Of a stretch of 64,000 nt of DNA, positions 24,687-33,823 are shown piece after piece. The position numbers and the translations under genes are program-made. How positions within the stretch are numbered: the first letter of the stretch is position 1; each line of letters starts with the position of its first letter. This stretch comes from Microbacterium sp. EYE_78 (lineage in GTDB: Bacteria > Actinomycetota > Actinomycetes > Actinomycetales > Microbacteriaceae): positions 930,001 to 994,000 of the forward strand of contig NZ_JAHXMY010000001.1 in NCBI RefSeq assembly GCF_023149035.1. Reading direction: 5' to 3'. The notes under the pieces are model-generated. The model was not told the DNA's origin. It ran no database searches and saw only the letters and a program-made list of their open reading frames with translations.

Positions 24687-25993
24687 TGGGCGACATCGAG
24701 ATCCGCGGCGGTCGCGTCGTCGCAGTCGACACCGACACGCTTCGCCACGCGGCTGCGCAGGCGAGCCTGGCCGCCGCCGACGCCGAGACGCTGCGTGAGA
24801 CGCTCGCGGCCGCCGACCGCATGCTGCGCGGCGTGCTCATCGGCGGGGCGGGGGCCGCGCACCCCGCCGCCACGGCCGAGACCGTCCGCGACCAGGGTGG
24901 CCACCTCGTCACCGCGCTCCGCGACACGGCCACCGCGTACGAGCTCGTCGAGCTGCAGGCGCGCCAGACGATGATGCGTGGCGACGACGCACATGATCGC
25001 CGGGATGCCGCGCTCATCGCCCGGCGGATCGACGAACTCGGGGCATCCTCGCCGGCGGCCGCGGAGATCGCCGAGCGGGCGATCGCCGAGGCGCCGAACC
25101 CCTTCGCGACGGTGGGGGCGCAGCTGTACTGGGGCACGATCGGCACCGGTGTCACACCGCTGCTGATGACAGCGTTCGTGCTGGGGGCGGGGACCGTCCG
25201 CAGGGCCGGACTGGGAACGATCCCCGAGGGCAGCAGGCTCATCGGCTCGGGCCCGGCACCGACCGTCTCGCTCGTACAGGCCCGGCAGGGCACCGCCCCG
25301 ACCTCCATGGCGGCCATCGCCCGTCGGCTGCCGTCGACGGAGGGTGTGGGCGCCATCCGGGTCGAGCGGTACACGATGCCGGACGGCGGCAGACGGTTCG
25401 CCCTCTACCTCACAGGCACACGGATGCAGGGGGACGTGGGGGCCTTCGGGATGTCGTCGAACACCCCGCTGTACGCCGGGATGGCGTCACCCTCATACGA
25501 GTCCGCGCGGACCGCGCTGCAGAAGGCCGGGGCACGGCCGGGTGACTCGGTGATGGTGAGCGGCCACTCCCAGGGCGCGATGGTCGCGAGTCGCCTCGCG
25601 CTCGAGAAGGAGTACGACGTGCCGATGCTCGTCGGCTTCGGCAACCCGGTCCAGGCGGATGTGGGTGCCGGGACCACGCAGATCGACTTCCGCCACAGCG
25701 ATGACCCGGTGCCCCTGTTGGCGGCGGGAGGTCACGATGCCTCGATCGGCGCGGCGGGCAGCATGGTGGTCGAGCGTAACGCCGATCCGCTGCCCTCCTT
25801 GGGTGACCTCCGGGTCGTCGCCCATCAGATGGACGCCTACACCGAGACCGCGCAGCTGCTCGACGCGTCGTCGGATCCGCGGATGGATGCCGTGCGCGAC
25901 CGCTTGGCGGAGTTCCAGGCGGCCGAGTCGGTCGAGGTCTTCGTCTACGAGGCGCAGGAGGGCGTCACTCCCGCGTCTGCGGACGCAGGATGA
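24686..25993 (+). CDS. Helical domain fused to alpha/beta hydrolase
   Basis: A 435-residue protein. The first 150 or so residues are helical and Ala-rich (TLRHAAAQASLAAADAETLRE), like the N-terminal domains of ESX-type substrates; a hydrophobic stretch follows (about 150-175). The C-terminal half is an alpha/beta hydrolase with nucleophile Ser in SGHSQGAMVASRLA, an Asp in FRHSDDPVP, and a His in VVAHQMDAY. No signal peptide is seen. With the WXG100-like gene it may be a secreted lipase/esterase or toxin. Confidence 0.6.
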   Translation: MGDIEIRGGRVVAVDTDTLRHAAAQASLAAADAETLRETLAAADRMLRGVLIGGAGAAHPAATAETVRDQGGHLVTALRDTATAYELVELQARQTMMRGDDAHDRRDAALIARRIDELGASSPAAAEIAERAIAEAPNPFATVGAQLYWGTIGTGVTPLLMTAFVLGAGTVRRAGLGTIPEGSRLIGSGPAPTVSLVQARQGTAPTSMAAIARRLPSTEGVGAIRVERYTMPDGGRRFALYLTGTRMQGDVGAFGMSSNTPLYAGMASPSYESARTALQKAGARPGDSVMVSGHSQGAMVASRLALEKEYDVPMLVGFGNPVQADVGAGTTQIDFRHSDDPVPLLAAGGHDASIGAAGSMVVERNADPLPSLGDLRVVAHQMDAYTETAQLLDASSDPRMDAVRDRLAEFQAAESVEVFVYEAQEGVTPASADAG

Positions 25994-26357
25994 TCCCGAA
26001 CACGAAGTTGATGATCGAGATGACGAGCGCGGCGACCACGCCGAGCCAGAACGACTCGACGGTCAGACCCCAGCCCCACCACTCGGTGAACCATCCGGTC
26101 AGCCAGAACAGGAAGCCGTTGATCACGAGGGAGATGAGGCCGAGCGTGAGGATGTAGAGCGGGAAGGCGAGAATCTTCAGCACGGTCCCGATGACCGTGT
26201 TGACGATCGCGAAGACGGCGGCGACGGCGAGCAGTGAGAGGACGAGCTGCAGGGTCTCGCCCGGTGCGAACGGGGTCACCTCGACTCGGAGCGGTTCGAT
26301 GAGGGTCACGACCCAGATCGCGAACGCGTTGATCACGACACGGATGATGAAGCGCAT
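25965..26357 (-). CDS. Phage holin family (PF04020-like) membrane protein
   Basis: A 130-residue protein with four hydrophobic segments, matching the bacterial phage-holin-like family 4 (MRFIIRVVINAFAIWVVT, NTVIGTVLKILAFPLYILTLGL, NGFLFWLTGW). Despite the name these are usually chromosomal housekeeping proteins, and no phage genes are near. Its 3' end overlaps the convergent hydrolase gene by 29 bp. Confidence 0.85.
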   Translation of the reverse strand: MRFIIRVVINAFAIWVVTLIEPLRVEVTPFAPGETLQLVLSLLAVAAVFAIVNTVIGTVLKILAFPLYILTLGLISLVINGFLFWLTGWFTEWWGWGLTVESFWLGVVAALVISIINFVFGIILRPQTRE

Positions 26358-26442
26358 GAGCGAAGTCTGGCATGCGCGATACCCGGCGACGACGGGGCAT
26401 GCCGGGCACCTGCGCGCGGGCCCGCGCTCGTAGACTCATCCC

Positions 26443-27507
26443 GTGACCGACATGCCCGTCCGCGTTCGCCCCGAGATCGCCGCGCTGCCCGCGTACAAGC
26501 AGGGGAAGCAGGCGGGGCCGGCCGCCTACAAGCTCTCCAGCAACGAGAACCCGTTCGATCCCCTGCCGGGCGTCGTCTCGGCGGTGCGCGACGCGGTCAC
26601 CTTCAACCGGTACCCCGACGCGCTCGCCGCCCGCCTGCGCAGCCGGCTCGCCGACCGCTTCGGCGTGGCGGACGACCGCATCCACATCGCGGCAGGATCG
26701 GTGTCGATCCTGTACCAGCTGGCGCAGGCAGCGGCATCCGTCGGCGACGAGATCGTCGTGCCGTGGCGCTCGTTCGAGGCGTACCCGGGGATCGTGACCG
26801 TGACCGGTGCGACCCCGGTGATGGTGCCGTTGACGGATGCCGCCGCGAACGACCTGCCCACGATCGCCGCCGCCGTGACCGACCGGACGCGGATGGTGCT
26901 GGTGTGCACGCCGAACAATCCGACCGGTGCGGTCGTCTCGCAGCAGGACTTCGACGCGTTCGTCGCCGCCGTGCCGAGCGACGTGCTGATCGTGCTCGAC
27001 GAGGCCTACGCCGAGTTCGTCACCGATCCCGCCGCCGTCAACGGCGAGACGGTCGTCGCCGCGGGTCACGACAACGTCGTGCTGCTGCGCACGTTCTCGA
27101 AGGCGTACGGCCTCGCGGGGCTCCGCATCGGCTACGCGGTCGGGCACCCCCGCATCCTCGACGCCGCGCGGAGCGCCGGCATCCCGCTCTCCGTCACGGC
27201 CCAGGCCGAGGCGGCGGCCCTTGCGAGCCTCGACGCCGAGGACGAGCTCCGCGAGCGCGTCGCCGTCGTGGCCGAGCGGCGCGACCGGCTCGTCGCGCGC
27301 CTGCGCGAGATCGGCTGGGACGTCCCGATCGCGCAGGGCAACTTCGTCTGGCTGCCGGCGGGCGACCGGTCGCTCGAGGTCGCCGCGGCGTTCGAGGCCG
27401 CCGACCTCGTCGTCCGCCCGTTCGCAGGCGACGGCGTGCGGATCTCGGTGGGCGAAGAGGAGTCCCTCGACCGCGTGGTCGAGGTCGCGGCAACCGTTCG
27501 CGGCTGA
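26443..27507 (+). CDS. hisC: Histidinol-phosphate/aromatic aminotransferase
   Basis: A 354-residue PLP enzyme of aminotransferase class I/II, HisC/Pat branch: KLSSNENPFDPLP at the N terminus, TPNNPTGAVV, LDEAYAEF (Asp binding the PLP nitrogen), LRTFSKAYGLAGLRIGYA (PLP Lys, about 220) and RPF near the end. It may act in histidine synthesis or as the aromatic aminotransferase Pat; actinobacteria often have both, and this copy is outside a his operon. TAGACT ends 6 nt before the GTG start. Confidence 0.88.
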   Translation: MTDMPVRVRPEIAALPAYKQGKQAGPAAYKLSSNENPFDPLPGVVSAVRDAVTFNRYPDALAARLRSRLADRFGVADDRIHIAAGSVSILYQLAQAAASVGDEIVVPWRSFEAYPGIVTVTGATPVMVPLTDAAANDLPTIAAAVTDRTRMVLVCTPNNPTGAVVSQQDFDAFVAAVPSDVLIVLDEAYAEFVTDPAAVNGETVVAAGHDNVVLLRTFSKAYGLAGLRIGYAVGHPRILDAARSAGIPLSVTAQAEAAALASLDAEDELRERVAVVAERRDRLVARLREIGWDVPIAQGNFVWLPAGDRSLEVAAAFEAADLVVRPFAGDGVRISVGEEESLDRVVEVAATVRG

Positions 27508-27608
27508 CCTGCTGATGCTCCGGGGACCCGGTCTGTCGCCCGGGTGCCCGACGCTCGACGATTCGCGTCCCCCGAAGCCGCGCGGGCTGACGCTCCGGGG
27601 ACCGCAGG
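27508..27608. other. Intergenic region with a palindromic repeat
   Basis: Between the convergent aminotransferase and sugar porter genes. It is almost filled by the family C repeat and a flanking half-copy (GCTCCGGGGACC at about 27592), which could fold and stop transcription in both directions. Confidence 0.5.
27517..27578. repeat. About 62-bp palindromic repeat, family C copy 2
   Basis: Begins GCTCCGGGGACCC and ends GACGATTCGCGTCCCCC plus GAAGC, so the termini are near-inverted copies. It shares both ends with 19543-19606; the middle is less conserved. Confidence 0.55.
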
Positions 27609-29069
27609 TCAGCGTCCTGCGCGCTCCTTGGGCTTCCGGACGAAGAGCGTCTCGGTCTGCTCGAGCTCCATGCCCTTCGTCTCGGGCACGCGCCAGGCGA
27701 CGTAGACGAATGACAGGGCCGCGAACAGGGCGTACATGCCGTACGTCAGCGGGAGCGACCATCCCGACATCGCCGGGAACGACACCGTGATGAGGAAGTT
27801 CGCGATCCACTGGGCGCCGGCGGCGACGCCGAGGGCCTTGCCGCGGATGCGGCTCGGGAAGATCTCGCCGAGGAGCACCCAGACCAGCGGTCCCCACGAT
27901 GCGCCGAAGCCGACGACGAACAGGTTCGCCGCGACGAGCGCGATCGGGCCCCAGGCGCCGGGGAGCGACACCTCGCCGTCGACGGTGACGGCGAACGCGA
28001 ATGCGATCGCCATGGTCGCGAGCGACAGGGTCATGAGCACCGAGCCCGTGAGCAGGATCGGCTTGCGGCCGACGCGGTCGACGAGCCAGATCGCGATCAG
28101 GGTGACGACGACGTTCGTGACCGAGGTGATGACGCTGATGAGCAGCGAGTTGCTCTCGTCGAAGCCGACCGCCTTCCACAGCGTGGTCGAGTAGTAGAAG
28201 ATCACGTTGATCCCGACGAACTGCTGGAACGTCGACAGGATGATGCCCACCCAGACGATGCCCTGCAGGCCGAGGACCGGTCCGCGCAGCGAGGCGCCCT
28301 TGCTCTTGCGGTCGTCCTCGATCGCGTTCCGGATCTCGTTGACCGACTTGTCGAGGTCCGCCTGCGGCACCAGCCGCGCGAAGATCTCGCGGGCCTCGTC
28401 GGTGCGGCCCTTCGCGAGCAGGTAGCGCGGTGACTCGGGCATCGTGAAGGCGAGGATGCCGTAGACCGCCGCCGGGACGATGCCCACCAGGAACATCCAT
28501 CGCCACGCCTCGAGTCCCAGCCACAGCTGCTCCGAGGCGCCGCCCGCTGAGTTCGCGAGCATCGCGTCGGACAGGAGGGCGGCGAAGATGCCGAGCGTGA
28601 TCGCGAGCTGCTGCAGCGACGCGAGGCTGCCGCGGATCTGGCGCGGTGCGATCTCGGCGATGTAGGCGGGTGCCACGACCGAGGCGATGCCGATCCCGAT
28701 GCCACCGATGATGCGCCAGACGATGAGGTCGGGGACGCTGAAGGTGAGCCCGGACCCGATCGACGAGACCAGGAACATCACGGCGCCGAGCATCATCGTC
28801 TTCAGGCGGCCCCAGCGGTCCGAGAGACCGCCTGCGAGGACGGCACCCGCGGCACATCCGAGGAGCGCGACGGCGACGACGAAGCCGGTGAGGACGCTGT
28901 TCAGCTCGAAGTTCTGCTCGATCGAGTCGACGGCGCCGTTGATGACGGACGAGTCGAAGCCGAAGAGGAACCCGCCGACCGCCGCGGCGACCGAGAGGCC
29001 GATCGCTCGGCGCCCGTAGGGGCTCTTCATCGAGAACGCGTCGGCAGGAATGGTCCCGGTAGTGCTCAT
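27609..29069 (-). CDS. Sugar porter family MFS transporter
   Basis: A 486-residue permease with 12 membrane helices and the sugar porter motifs: GGLSDRWGRLKTM between helices 2 and 3, PESPRYLL after helix 6, and VPETKGMELEQTE after helix 12. It probably imports a monosaccharide or polyol with protons. It stands alone; the alditol oxidase 20 kb away and the glucan region 2 kb away are possible functional partners, but no shared operator is seen. Confidence 0.92.
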   Translation of the reverse strand: MSTTGTIPADAFSMKSPYGRRAIGLSVAAAVGGFLFGFDSSVINGAVDSIEQNFELNSVLTGFVVAVALLGCAAGAVLAGGLSDRWGRLKTMMLGAVMFLVSSIGSGLTFSVPDLIVWRIIGGIGIGIASVVAPAYIAEIAPRQIRGSLASLQQLAITLGIFAALLSDAMLANSAGGASEQLWLGLEAWRWMFLVGIVPAAVYGILAFTMPESPRYLLAKGRTDEAREIFARLVPQADLDKSVNEIRNAIEDDRKSKGASLRGPVLGLQGIVWVGIILSTFQQFVGINVIFYYSTTLWKAVGFDESNSLLISVITSVTNVVVTLIAIWLVDRVGRKPILLTGSVLMTLSLATMAIAFAFAVTVDGEVSLPGAWGPIALVAANLFVVGFGASWGPLVWVLLGEIFPSRIRGKALGVAAGAQWIANFLITVSFPAMSGWSLPLTYGMYALFAALSFVYVAWRVPETKGMELEQTETLFVRKPKERAGR

Positions 29070-29145
29070 GAGCGGTCACGGTACTCCGGCACAGGCGCGC
29101 CGCGCCTGGTCTTGCGCGCGCGCCGAAAACCGATACGGACGAAGG

Positions 29146-29757
29146 ATGCCCCTGCCGGCGGAGCCGTCGTCGACGGAGCTCTCGCCGACGCCCGGCGACC
29201 CCGAACCCGCGCGTCACGCCCGAGAGGAGCCGCAACCGTCGCGACTCGTGCGCCTGTGGCGTCGCCCCGGGGTCCGGCCGGCGCTGTGGATCGCCTCCGT
29301 CGTCATCGGTGCCGTCATCGGCGCGGGTGCGGCGTACGGCGCCGCGGTGATCACCCCCGTGCCGAGCTCTGCCGGCGTGCGGCAGACGACCACCTTGCGA
29401 CCGAGCACCGGTGTCGTGGTGCCGGTGGGGTTCTTCGGGCGGACGGAGGGCGCTCCGGTCTTCGAGTACGAGGGGCTCACGCTCTTCGTCTCGAGGCTCG
29501 AGTTCGGCGAGGGCGAGCGGGTCGAGTGTCTCGACGTCCTGCCGACCGAGCTCGTCCCTTCGCCGCGGGAGTTCGACCCCGCCGCCGGCGTCGAGGGCCC
29601 GCTTTCGAGCGACTGTTCCACGGGCGTCTTCCCGGCCACGGTCGTCTTCCGACTCGACGACGACCAAGCGGCGCAGTACGAGGATCTCCCCGAGGGGCGC
29701 GCGGTCCAGTTCGTCCTGCGCGGCGATCGCGTCGGCGTCTTCCTGGATCGCGGCTGA
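29146..29757 (+). CDS. Membrane-anchored hypothetical protein
   Basis: A 203-residue protein with a cytoplasmic Pro/Glu/Arg-rich N terminus (about 45 residues), one transmembrane helix (about 47-70, WIASVVIGAVIGAGAAYGAA) and an extracellular domain of about 130 residues with two Cys that may form a disulfide. The pattern fits a family of actinobacterial one-pass proteins of unknown function. GAAGG directly precedes the ATG at 29146. Confidence 0.65.
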   Translation: MPLPAEPSSTELSPTPGDPEPARHAREEPQPSRLVRLWRRPGVRPALWIASVVIGAVIGAGAAYGAAVITPVPSSAGVRQTTTLRPSTGVVVPVGFFGRTEGAPVFEYEGLTLFVSRLEFGEGERVECLDVLPTELVPSPREFDPAAGVEGPLSSDCSTGVFPATVVFRLDDDQAAQYEDLPEGRAVQFVLRGDRVGVFLDRG

Positions 29758-29845
29758 CCCGTTCGCCTGTTGCGATGTGCGGTGCCCCGCGGCGTGTTGC
29801 GACAGGGGGAGGGGATGCCCCTGGCCGGGGACCCCGCCTCGCGCC

Positions 29846-31114
29846 TCAGGCCGCGGTGAAGCCGAGCTTGTCGGCGCCGCGGGCGATCCACGGATGCCGC
29901 GAGAAGGCATCCCACACCAGTGTCGACCCGAGCGCCGCAGCGCCCAACAGCGCCGTCGCCCCCTTGTTGAGGCCGTACCGCGGCTCGGCGTACCAGGGTT
30001 CGTCGCCCTCGAGGTTCACGCCGTCGGTCGCACCCCACTCGTTCCACGCGCCGGGGTGCTCGTCGCGCAGCACGCGGAGCGCCGGCGCGACCGCCTCGGG
30101 CGCGAGCGGCAGCGCCCCGAAGAGCGACACCGGCGGGATCGTCCCGTCGCCTCGCGGCTCGTGCGCCGCCGGCCGGGCGCCGTTCACCACGTAGCCGCCG
30201 GGACCGAGCCCCGCGGCCGGCCCCCACAGCCCGGAGGCGAAGGTCCGCCACGTCCCGGCCTGGTCGGCGCACCACGCCTTCGACGCGAGCGATGCCTCGC
30301 GCGAGTTCGCCCACCAGTCCCGCCCGTCCCGGTCGCGCACCCGCTGGAACGGGTAGAACGCCAGCGGGAAGTGGTAGGTGAACAGCGTCCCGCCCGGCTC
30401 GTACACGCACTCGTGCCCGCCGTACGAACCGACCGGCTTGTCGAAGCCGTCCCAGAGCGCCTGCGCGTGCTCGGCGGTCACGTCCGGGTGCCCCGCCGCG
30501 AGCAGGTACATCGTCAGCTGCTCGGCCGTCATGCTCCACGCGCTCACGAAGCCCGCGTCGTCCGCACCCTCGGCGTAGTCGTCGCCGGCGGAGCCCACCC
30601 ACGCCATGCGCAGTACGGTCCGCCCGTCGGGCCCGGTGGCCGACAGCCAGTTCCAGTCGATGCGCGCCAGCATCCGGTCCACTGCGGCCGACACGTCGGC
30701 GTCGTCGAAGAAGGATGCCGCGACCACCGCGCCGCACAGCGCGAGGGACGTGTCGATCGTCGAGTACTCCGACCGGCCTTGGCGCTCGCCGGTGGCGGCA
30801 TCGACGAAGTGCGCGAGGAAGCCGTTCTTCTCCGGCACCGTCTGCTCGAGGGTTCGCATCGTGCCGCGCACGCGCTCGAGGACCTCCGCCCGATCGAGGA
30901 TGCCCCGCTCGACGCCCACGCACCACGCGGCGAGCGCGAACCCGGTCGCCGCGACGGTGGCGACGTCCGGCAGGTCGTCGCGGTCGAGGACGAGGCCGCA
31001 GCCGGGCCCCGACGGCGTCGAGAACCGCCAGAGCCAGCGGATCGAGGCATCCACCTCCTGCTCGGTCAGCTCGCGGATGTCTGCGGGCAGGGTCTCCACG
31101 GCGGGGGGCGTCAT
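29846..31114 (-). CDS. Glucoamylase-family (PF10091/GH144-like) glycoside hydrolase
   Basis: A 422-residue alpha/alpha-barrel-type protein matching the glycoamylase-like family: TPSGPGCGLVLDRD (N-terminal), EYSTIDTSLALCGAV, WSMTAEQLTMYLLAAG, TLFTYHFPLAFYPF, and a C-terminal YGLNKGATALLGAA. Characterised relatives (GH144) hydrolyse beta-1,2-glucan; activity here is inferred. It has no signal peptide, so it should work in the cytoplasm on imported oligosaccharides. It is the last gene of the lacI operon and overlaps the ATPase gene by 4 nt. Confidence 0.8.
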   Translation of the reverse strand: MTPPAVETLPADIRELTEQEVDASIRWLWRFSTPSGPGCGLVLDRDDLPDVATVAATGFALAAWCVGVERGILDRAEVLERVRGTMRTLEQTVPEKNGFLAHFVDAATGERQGRSEYSTIDTSLALCGAVVAASFFDDADVSAAVDRMLARIDWNWLSATGPDGRTVLRMAWVGSAGDDYAEGADDAGFVSAWSMTAEQLTMYLLAAGHPDVTAEHAQALWDGFDKPVGSYGGHECVYEPGGTLFTYHFPLAFYPFQRVRDRDGRDWWANSREASLASKAWCADQAGTWRTFASGLWGPAAGLGPGGYVVNGARPAAHEPRGDGTIPPVSLFGALPLAPEAVAPALRVLRDEHPGAWNEWGATDGVNLEGDEPWYAEPRYGLNKGATALLGAAALGSTLVWDAFSRHPWIARGADKLGFTAA

Positions 31115-32802
31115 GCGGCGGACCTCTTCTCGAAGGGGTTGGGGATGGCGTCCAGCAGCTGCCGGGTGTACTCGGCCTGCGGGTTCTCGATCACCTGCTC
31201 GGCCGGGCCGGACTCGATGAGCGCACCGTCCTTCAGCACGAGGGCGTGGTTCGCGAGGCTCTTGGCCGAGAGCAGATCGTGGGTGATGTACAGCATCCCG
31301 ACGCCGTGGTCGGCCACGAGCGACTGCAGCACCTCGAGGATCTCGGCGCGGATCGACACGTCGAGGCTCGCGATCGGCTCGTCCGCGATCACGAGGCGCG
31401 GCTCGGCGGCGAGCGCGCGGGCGATGACGACGCGCTGGCGCTGACCGCCCGACAGCTCGTGCGGCAGGCGCCCGATGAACCGGCCCGCCGGGGTGAGCCC
31501 CACGGTCTCGAGCAGACTCGCCGACCGCTCGATCGCCTCGCGCCGCCCGACGTGCAGGAAGTTCACGAGCGGACGCGCCAGCGAGTAGCCGACCGTCAGC
31601 GTCGGGTTGAGCGCGGCGTACGGGTCCTGGAACACGTACTGCACGTTGCGGCGGTACTCCCGCGCGATCTTCCCGCGGAGCGACGCGATGTCGTGCATCT
31701 GCCCATCCGCCTTCGCGGCGTAGCGCACCGAGCCGGAGGTCGGCACGTCGATGCGGGTGAGGATGCGGGCGATCGTCGATTTGCCCGAACCGGACTGCCC
31801 GACCAGCGCGGTGACCTCGCCCTCGCGCAGGGTGAACGAGACGTCCTTCACCGCGTCCACGTGCTCGGTCTTGAGCCCTTGCCGCTTCGCGAACCGGCGG
31901 CCGAGGTCCTCGACCTCGAGCACCGTCCTGCCCTGGATCGGCGACTCCTGCGAGACCTCGTCGGGCTCCTCGAGCTCCGCCCCGGTGTATCCCGCGACAT
32001 CCTCGCCGAGCAGTTCGGCGTACGACCCGACCAGGTGGATGGAGTACGGATGCTTCGGGCCCTGGCTCACGGCATCCGACGCCGTCATGTCCTCGACGAT
32101 CTCGCCCTCGTACATGACCGCGACGCGGTCCGAGAAGTCGAGCAGCGTGCCCATGTCGTGCGTGATGAGCACCGCGCCGAAGCGCTCCCGCTCCTGCAGC
32201 TCGCGGATCTTGTCGAGGATCGACTTCTGGACGACGACGTCGAGGCCGGTGGTCGGCTCGTCGAAGAGCACCAGCTGCGGCTGCAGCGCGAGGGCGAGGG
32301 CGAGGTTGACGCGCTGGCGCATCCCGCCCGACAGCTCGTGCGGGTACATCCCGAGGAACCGTTCGTCGACGCTCACGAGGTCGAACAGCTCGCCGCAGCG
32401 CTCGCGGATCTGCTGATCGCTGAGGTCGGTGTGCTCGTGCATGACGTCCTCGAACATGCGCCGCACGCGGACGACGGGGTTCAGCGAGTTCATGCTCGAC
32501 TGGAACACCGTCGAGACGTACGACCAGCGGTACGGGCGCAGATCGTCGCCCGAGAGGTCGGTGACGTCCTGGTCGCCCCAGCGGATCGTCCCGCCGGTGA
32601 TGCGTCCGGGACTGCGCAGCAGCTTCAGCACTGCCTGCGCGAAGGTCGTCTTGCCCGAGCCGGACTCGCCCGCGAGCCCGACGAACTCACCCGGCGCGAC
32701 CTGCAGCGAGGCGTTCTTGACGGCGTCGACGGTCGCGCCGACCTTGGGCCGGTACTGCACCGACAGGTTCTCGACCGAGAGTACGGATGCCGCAGTGTCC
32801 AT
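31111..32802 (-). CDS. ABC transporter, two fused ATPase domains
   Basis: A 563-residue protein with two complete nucleotide-binding domains of the oligopeptide-transporter type (DppD/DppF fused). Domain 1 (about 1-270): Walker A GESGSGKTT, signature LSGGMRQR, Walker B LVLFDEPTTGLD. Domain 2 (about 295-563): GQSGSGKST, LSGGQRQR, LVIADEP. It energises uptake with the two permeases upstream. ATG 32802 has GAGGAG upstream and overlaps the permease stop. Confidence 0.93.
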   Translation of the reverse strand: MDTAASVLSVENLSVQYRPKVGATVDAVKNASLQVAPGEFVGLAGESGSGKTTFAQAVLKLLRSPGRITGGTIRWGDQDVTDLSGDDLRPYRWSYVSTVFQSSMNSLNPVVRVRRMFEDVMHEHTDLSDQQIRERCGELFDLVSVDERFLGMYPHELSGGMRQRVNLALALALQPQLVLFDEPTTGLDVVVQKSILDKIRELQERERFGAVLITHDMGTLLDFSDRVAVMYEGEIVEDMTASDAVSQGPKHPYSIHLVGSYAELLGEDVAGYTGAELEEPDEVSQESPIQGRTVLEVEDLGRRFAKRQGLKTEHVDAVKDVSFTLREGEVTALVGQSGSGKSTIARILTRIDVPTSGSVRYAAKADGQMHDIASLRGKIAREYRRNVQYVFQDPYAALNPTLTVGYSLARPLVNFLHVGRREAIERSASLLETVGLTPAGRFIGRLPHELSGGQRQRVVIARALAAEPRLVIADEPIASLDVSIRAEILEVLQSLVADHGVGMLYITHDLLSAKSLANHALVLKDGALIESGPAEQVIENPQAEYTRQLLDAIPNPFEKRSAA

Positions 32803-33806
32803 CACTTCTCCTCCTCTTCGCGCAGGTGGGGGTTGCTCAGCATGTCGACGCCGAAGTTCACGAATGTCAGCGACGTCATGAGGAGCGCGAGCATGACACC
32901 GGGGGCCACGAGCCAGACCCACAGGCCCTGCACGAGGGCGCCGTTGGCGTTGGCCTGGGCGAGCATCTGCCCCCAGCTGACGGTGTTCGGGTCGCCGAAG
33001 CCCATGAACGACAAGCCGGCTTCGGCTGCGATGGCGGCGGTCGCCGCCCCGATGAAGCCCGAGACGATCAGGGACGACATGTTGGGCATGATCTCCCGGA
33101 ACACGATGCGCAGCATCCCGTCGCCGCCGAACCGCGCCGCCGTCACGTAGTCGCGGTTGCGCATCGAGATGATGAGCGCGCGCATCTCCCGGGATGCCCC
33201 GGCCCAGCTCGTGATCGCGACGACGAACACCAGCAGGGCCAGGCCCCGGGTCTCGCTGTACGCGACGATGACCATCATCAGCGGTAGGACCGGAATGACG
33301 AGCGCCAGGTTGGTCGCGAACGACAGCACGTCGTCGAGCGCGCTGCCCTCGCGGTACCCGGCGAGGAGCCCCACCACGATCGCGATCACGATGGTGGCGA
33401 GTCCGCCGAGCACGCCGATCGCGAAGGAGAGTCTCGTGCCGTGGACGAGCTGCGTGCCGATGTCGTAGCCGAGGGTGTTGGTGCCCAGCCAGTGGGCCGC
33501 GCTCGGATCCTGCGACGGGGCGAACGACGCGTCGGTGGGGCTGTACGGCGTCAGGATGTCGGCCAGGATCGCCACGAGGGCGAAGACCGCGAGCATCACG
33601 AGGCCGACACGCGCCTTCCGGCTGGACCAGATGACCTGGTACCAGCGCGGCGGTCGCACGACCGCGACGACCTCTCGCGTCGAGGCATCCGCCTCGGTGA
33701 TGCGGCGTCGGAACGTCCGCACCGGCTCGGTGCGATCGGGCAGCACGCCGCCCGCGGGCTGCGGCATCGCTGCCGGCTGCGGGAGGGGGGTCTCTTCAGG
33801 AGCCAT
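32802..33806 (-). CDS. ABC transporter permease (DppC-like)
   Basis: A 334-residue inner membrane permease of the BPD type. It has a cytoplasmic N terminus of about 80 residues, six membrane helices, and the EAA loop (REIMPNMSSLIVSGFIGAA) that contacts the ATPase. It pairs with the DppB-like permease upstream, 17 nt away. Its C-terminal LREEEEK is encoded by the ribosome binding site region of the ATPase gene. Confidence 0.92.
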   Translation of the reverse strand: MAPEETPLPQPAAMPQPAGGVLPDRTEPVRTFRRRITEADASTREVVAVVRPPRWYQVIWSSRKARVGLVMLAVFALVAILADILTPYSPTDASFAPSQDPSAAHWLGTNTLGYDIGTQLVHGTRLSFAIGVLGGLATIVIAIVVGLLAGYREGSALDDVLSFATNLALVIPVLPLMMVIVAYSETRGLALLVFVVAITSWAGASREMRALIISMRNRDYVTAARFGGDGMLRIVFREIMPNMSSLIVSGFIGAATAAIAAEAGLSFMGFGDPNTVSWGQMLAQANANGALVQGLWVWLVAPGVMLALLMTSLTFVNFGVDMLSNPHLREEEEK

Positions 33807-33823
33807 GATTCGTCACCCGACTT

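Noticed and set aside
25965..26357. Evidence of a prophage from the holin-family protein
   Set aside because: No integrase, capsid, tail or lysin genes are nearby; this membrane family is common on ordinary chromosomes.
25945..29910. 1321-codon minus-strand open frame
   Set aside because: It is antisense or out of frame to the aminotransferase, sugar porter and other well supported genes, with skewed Arg/Asp composition and no domain.
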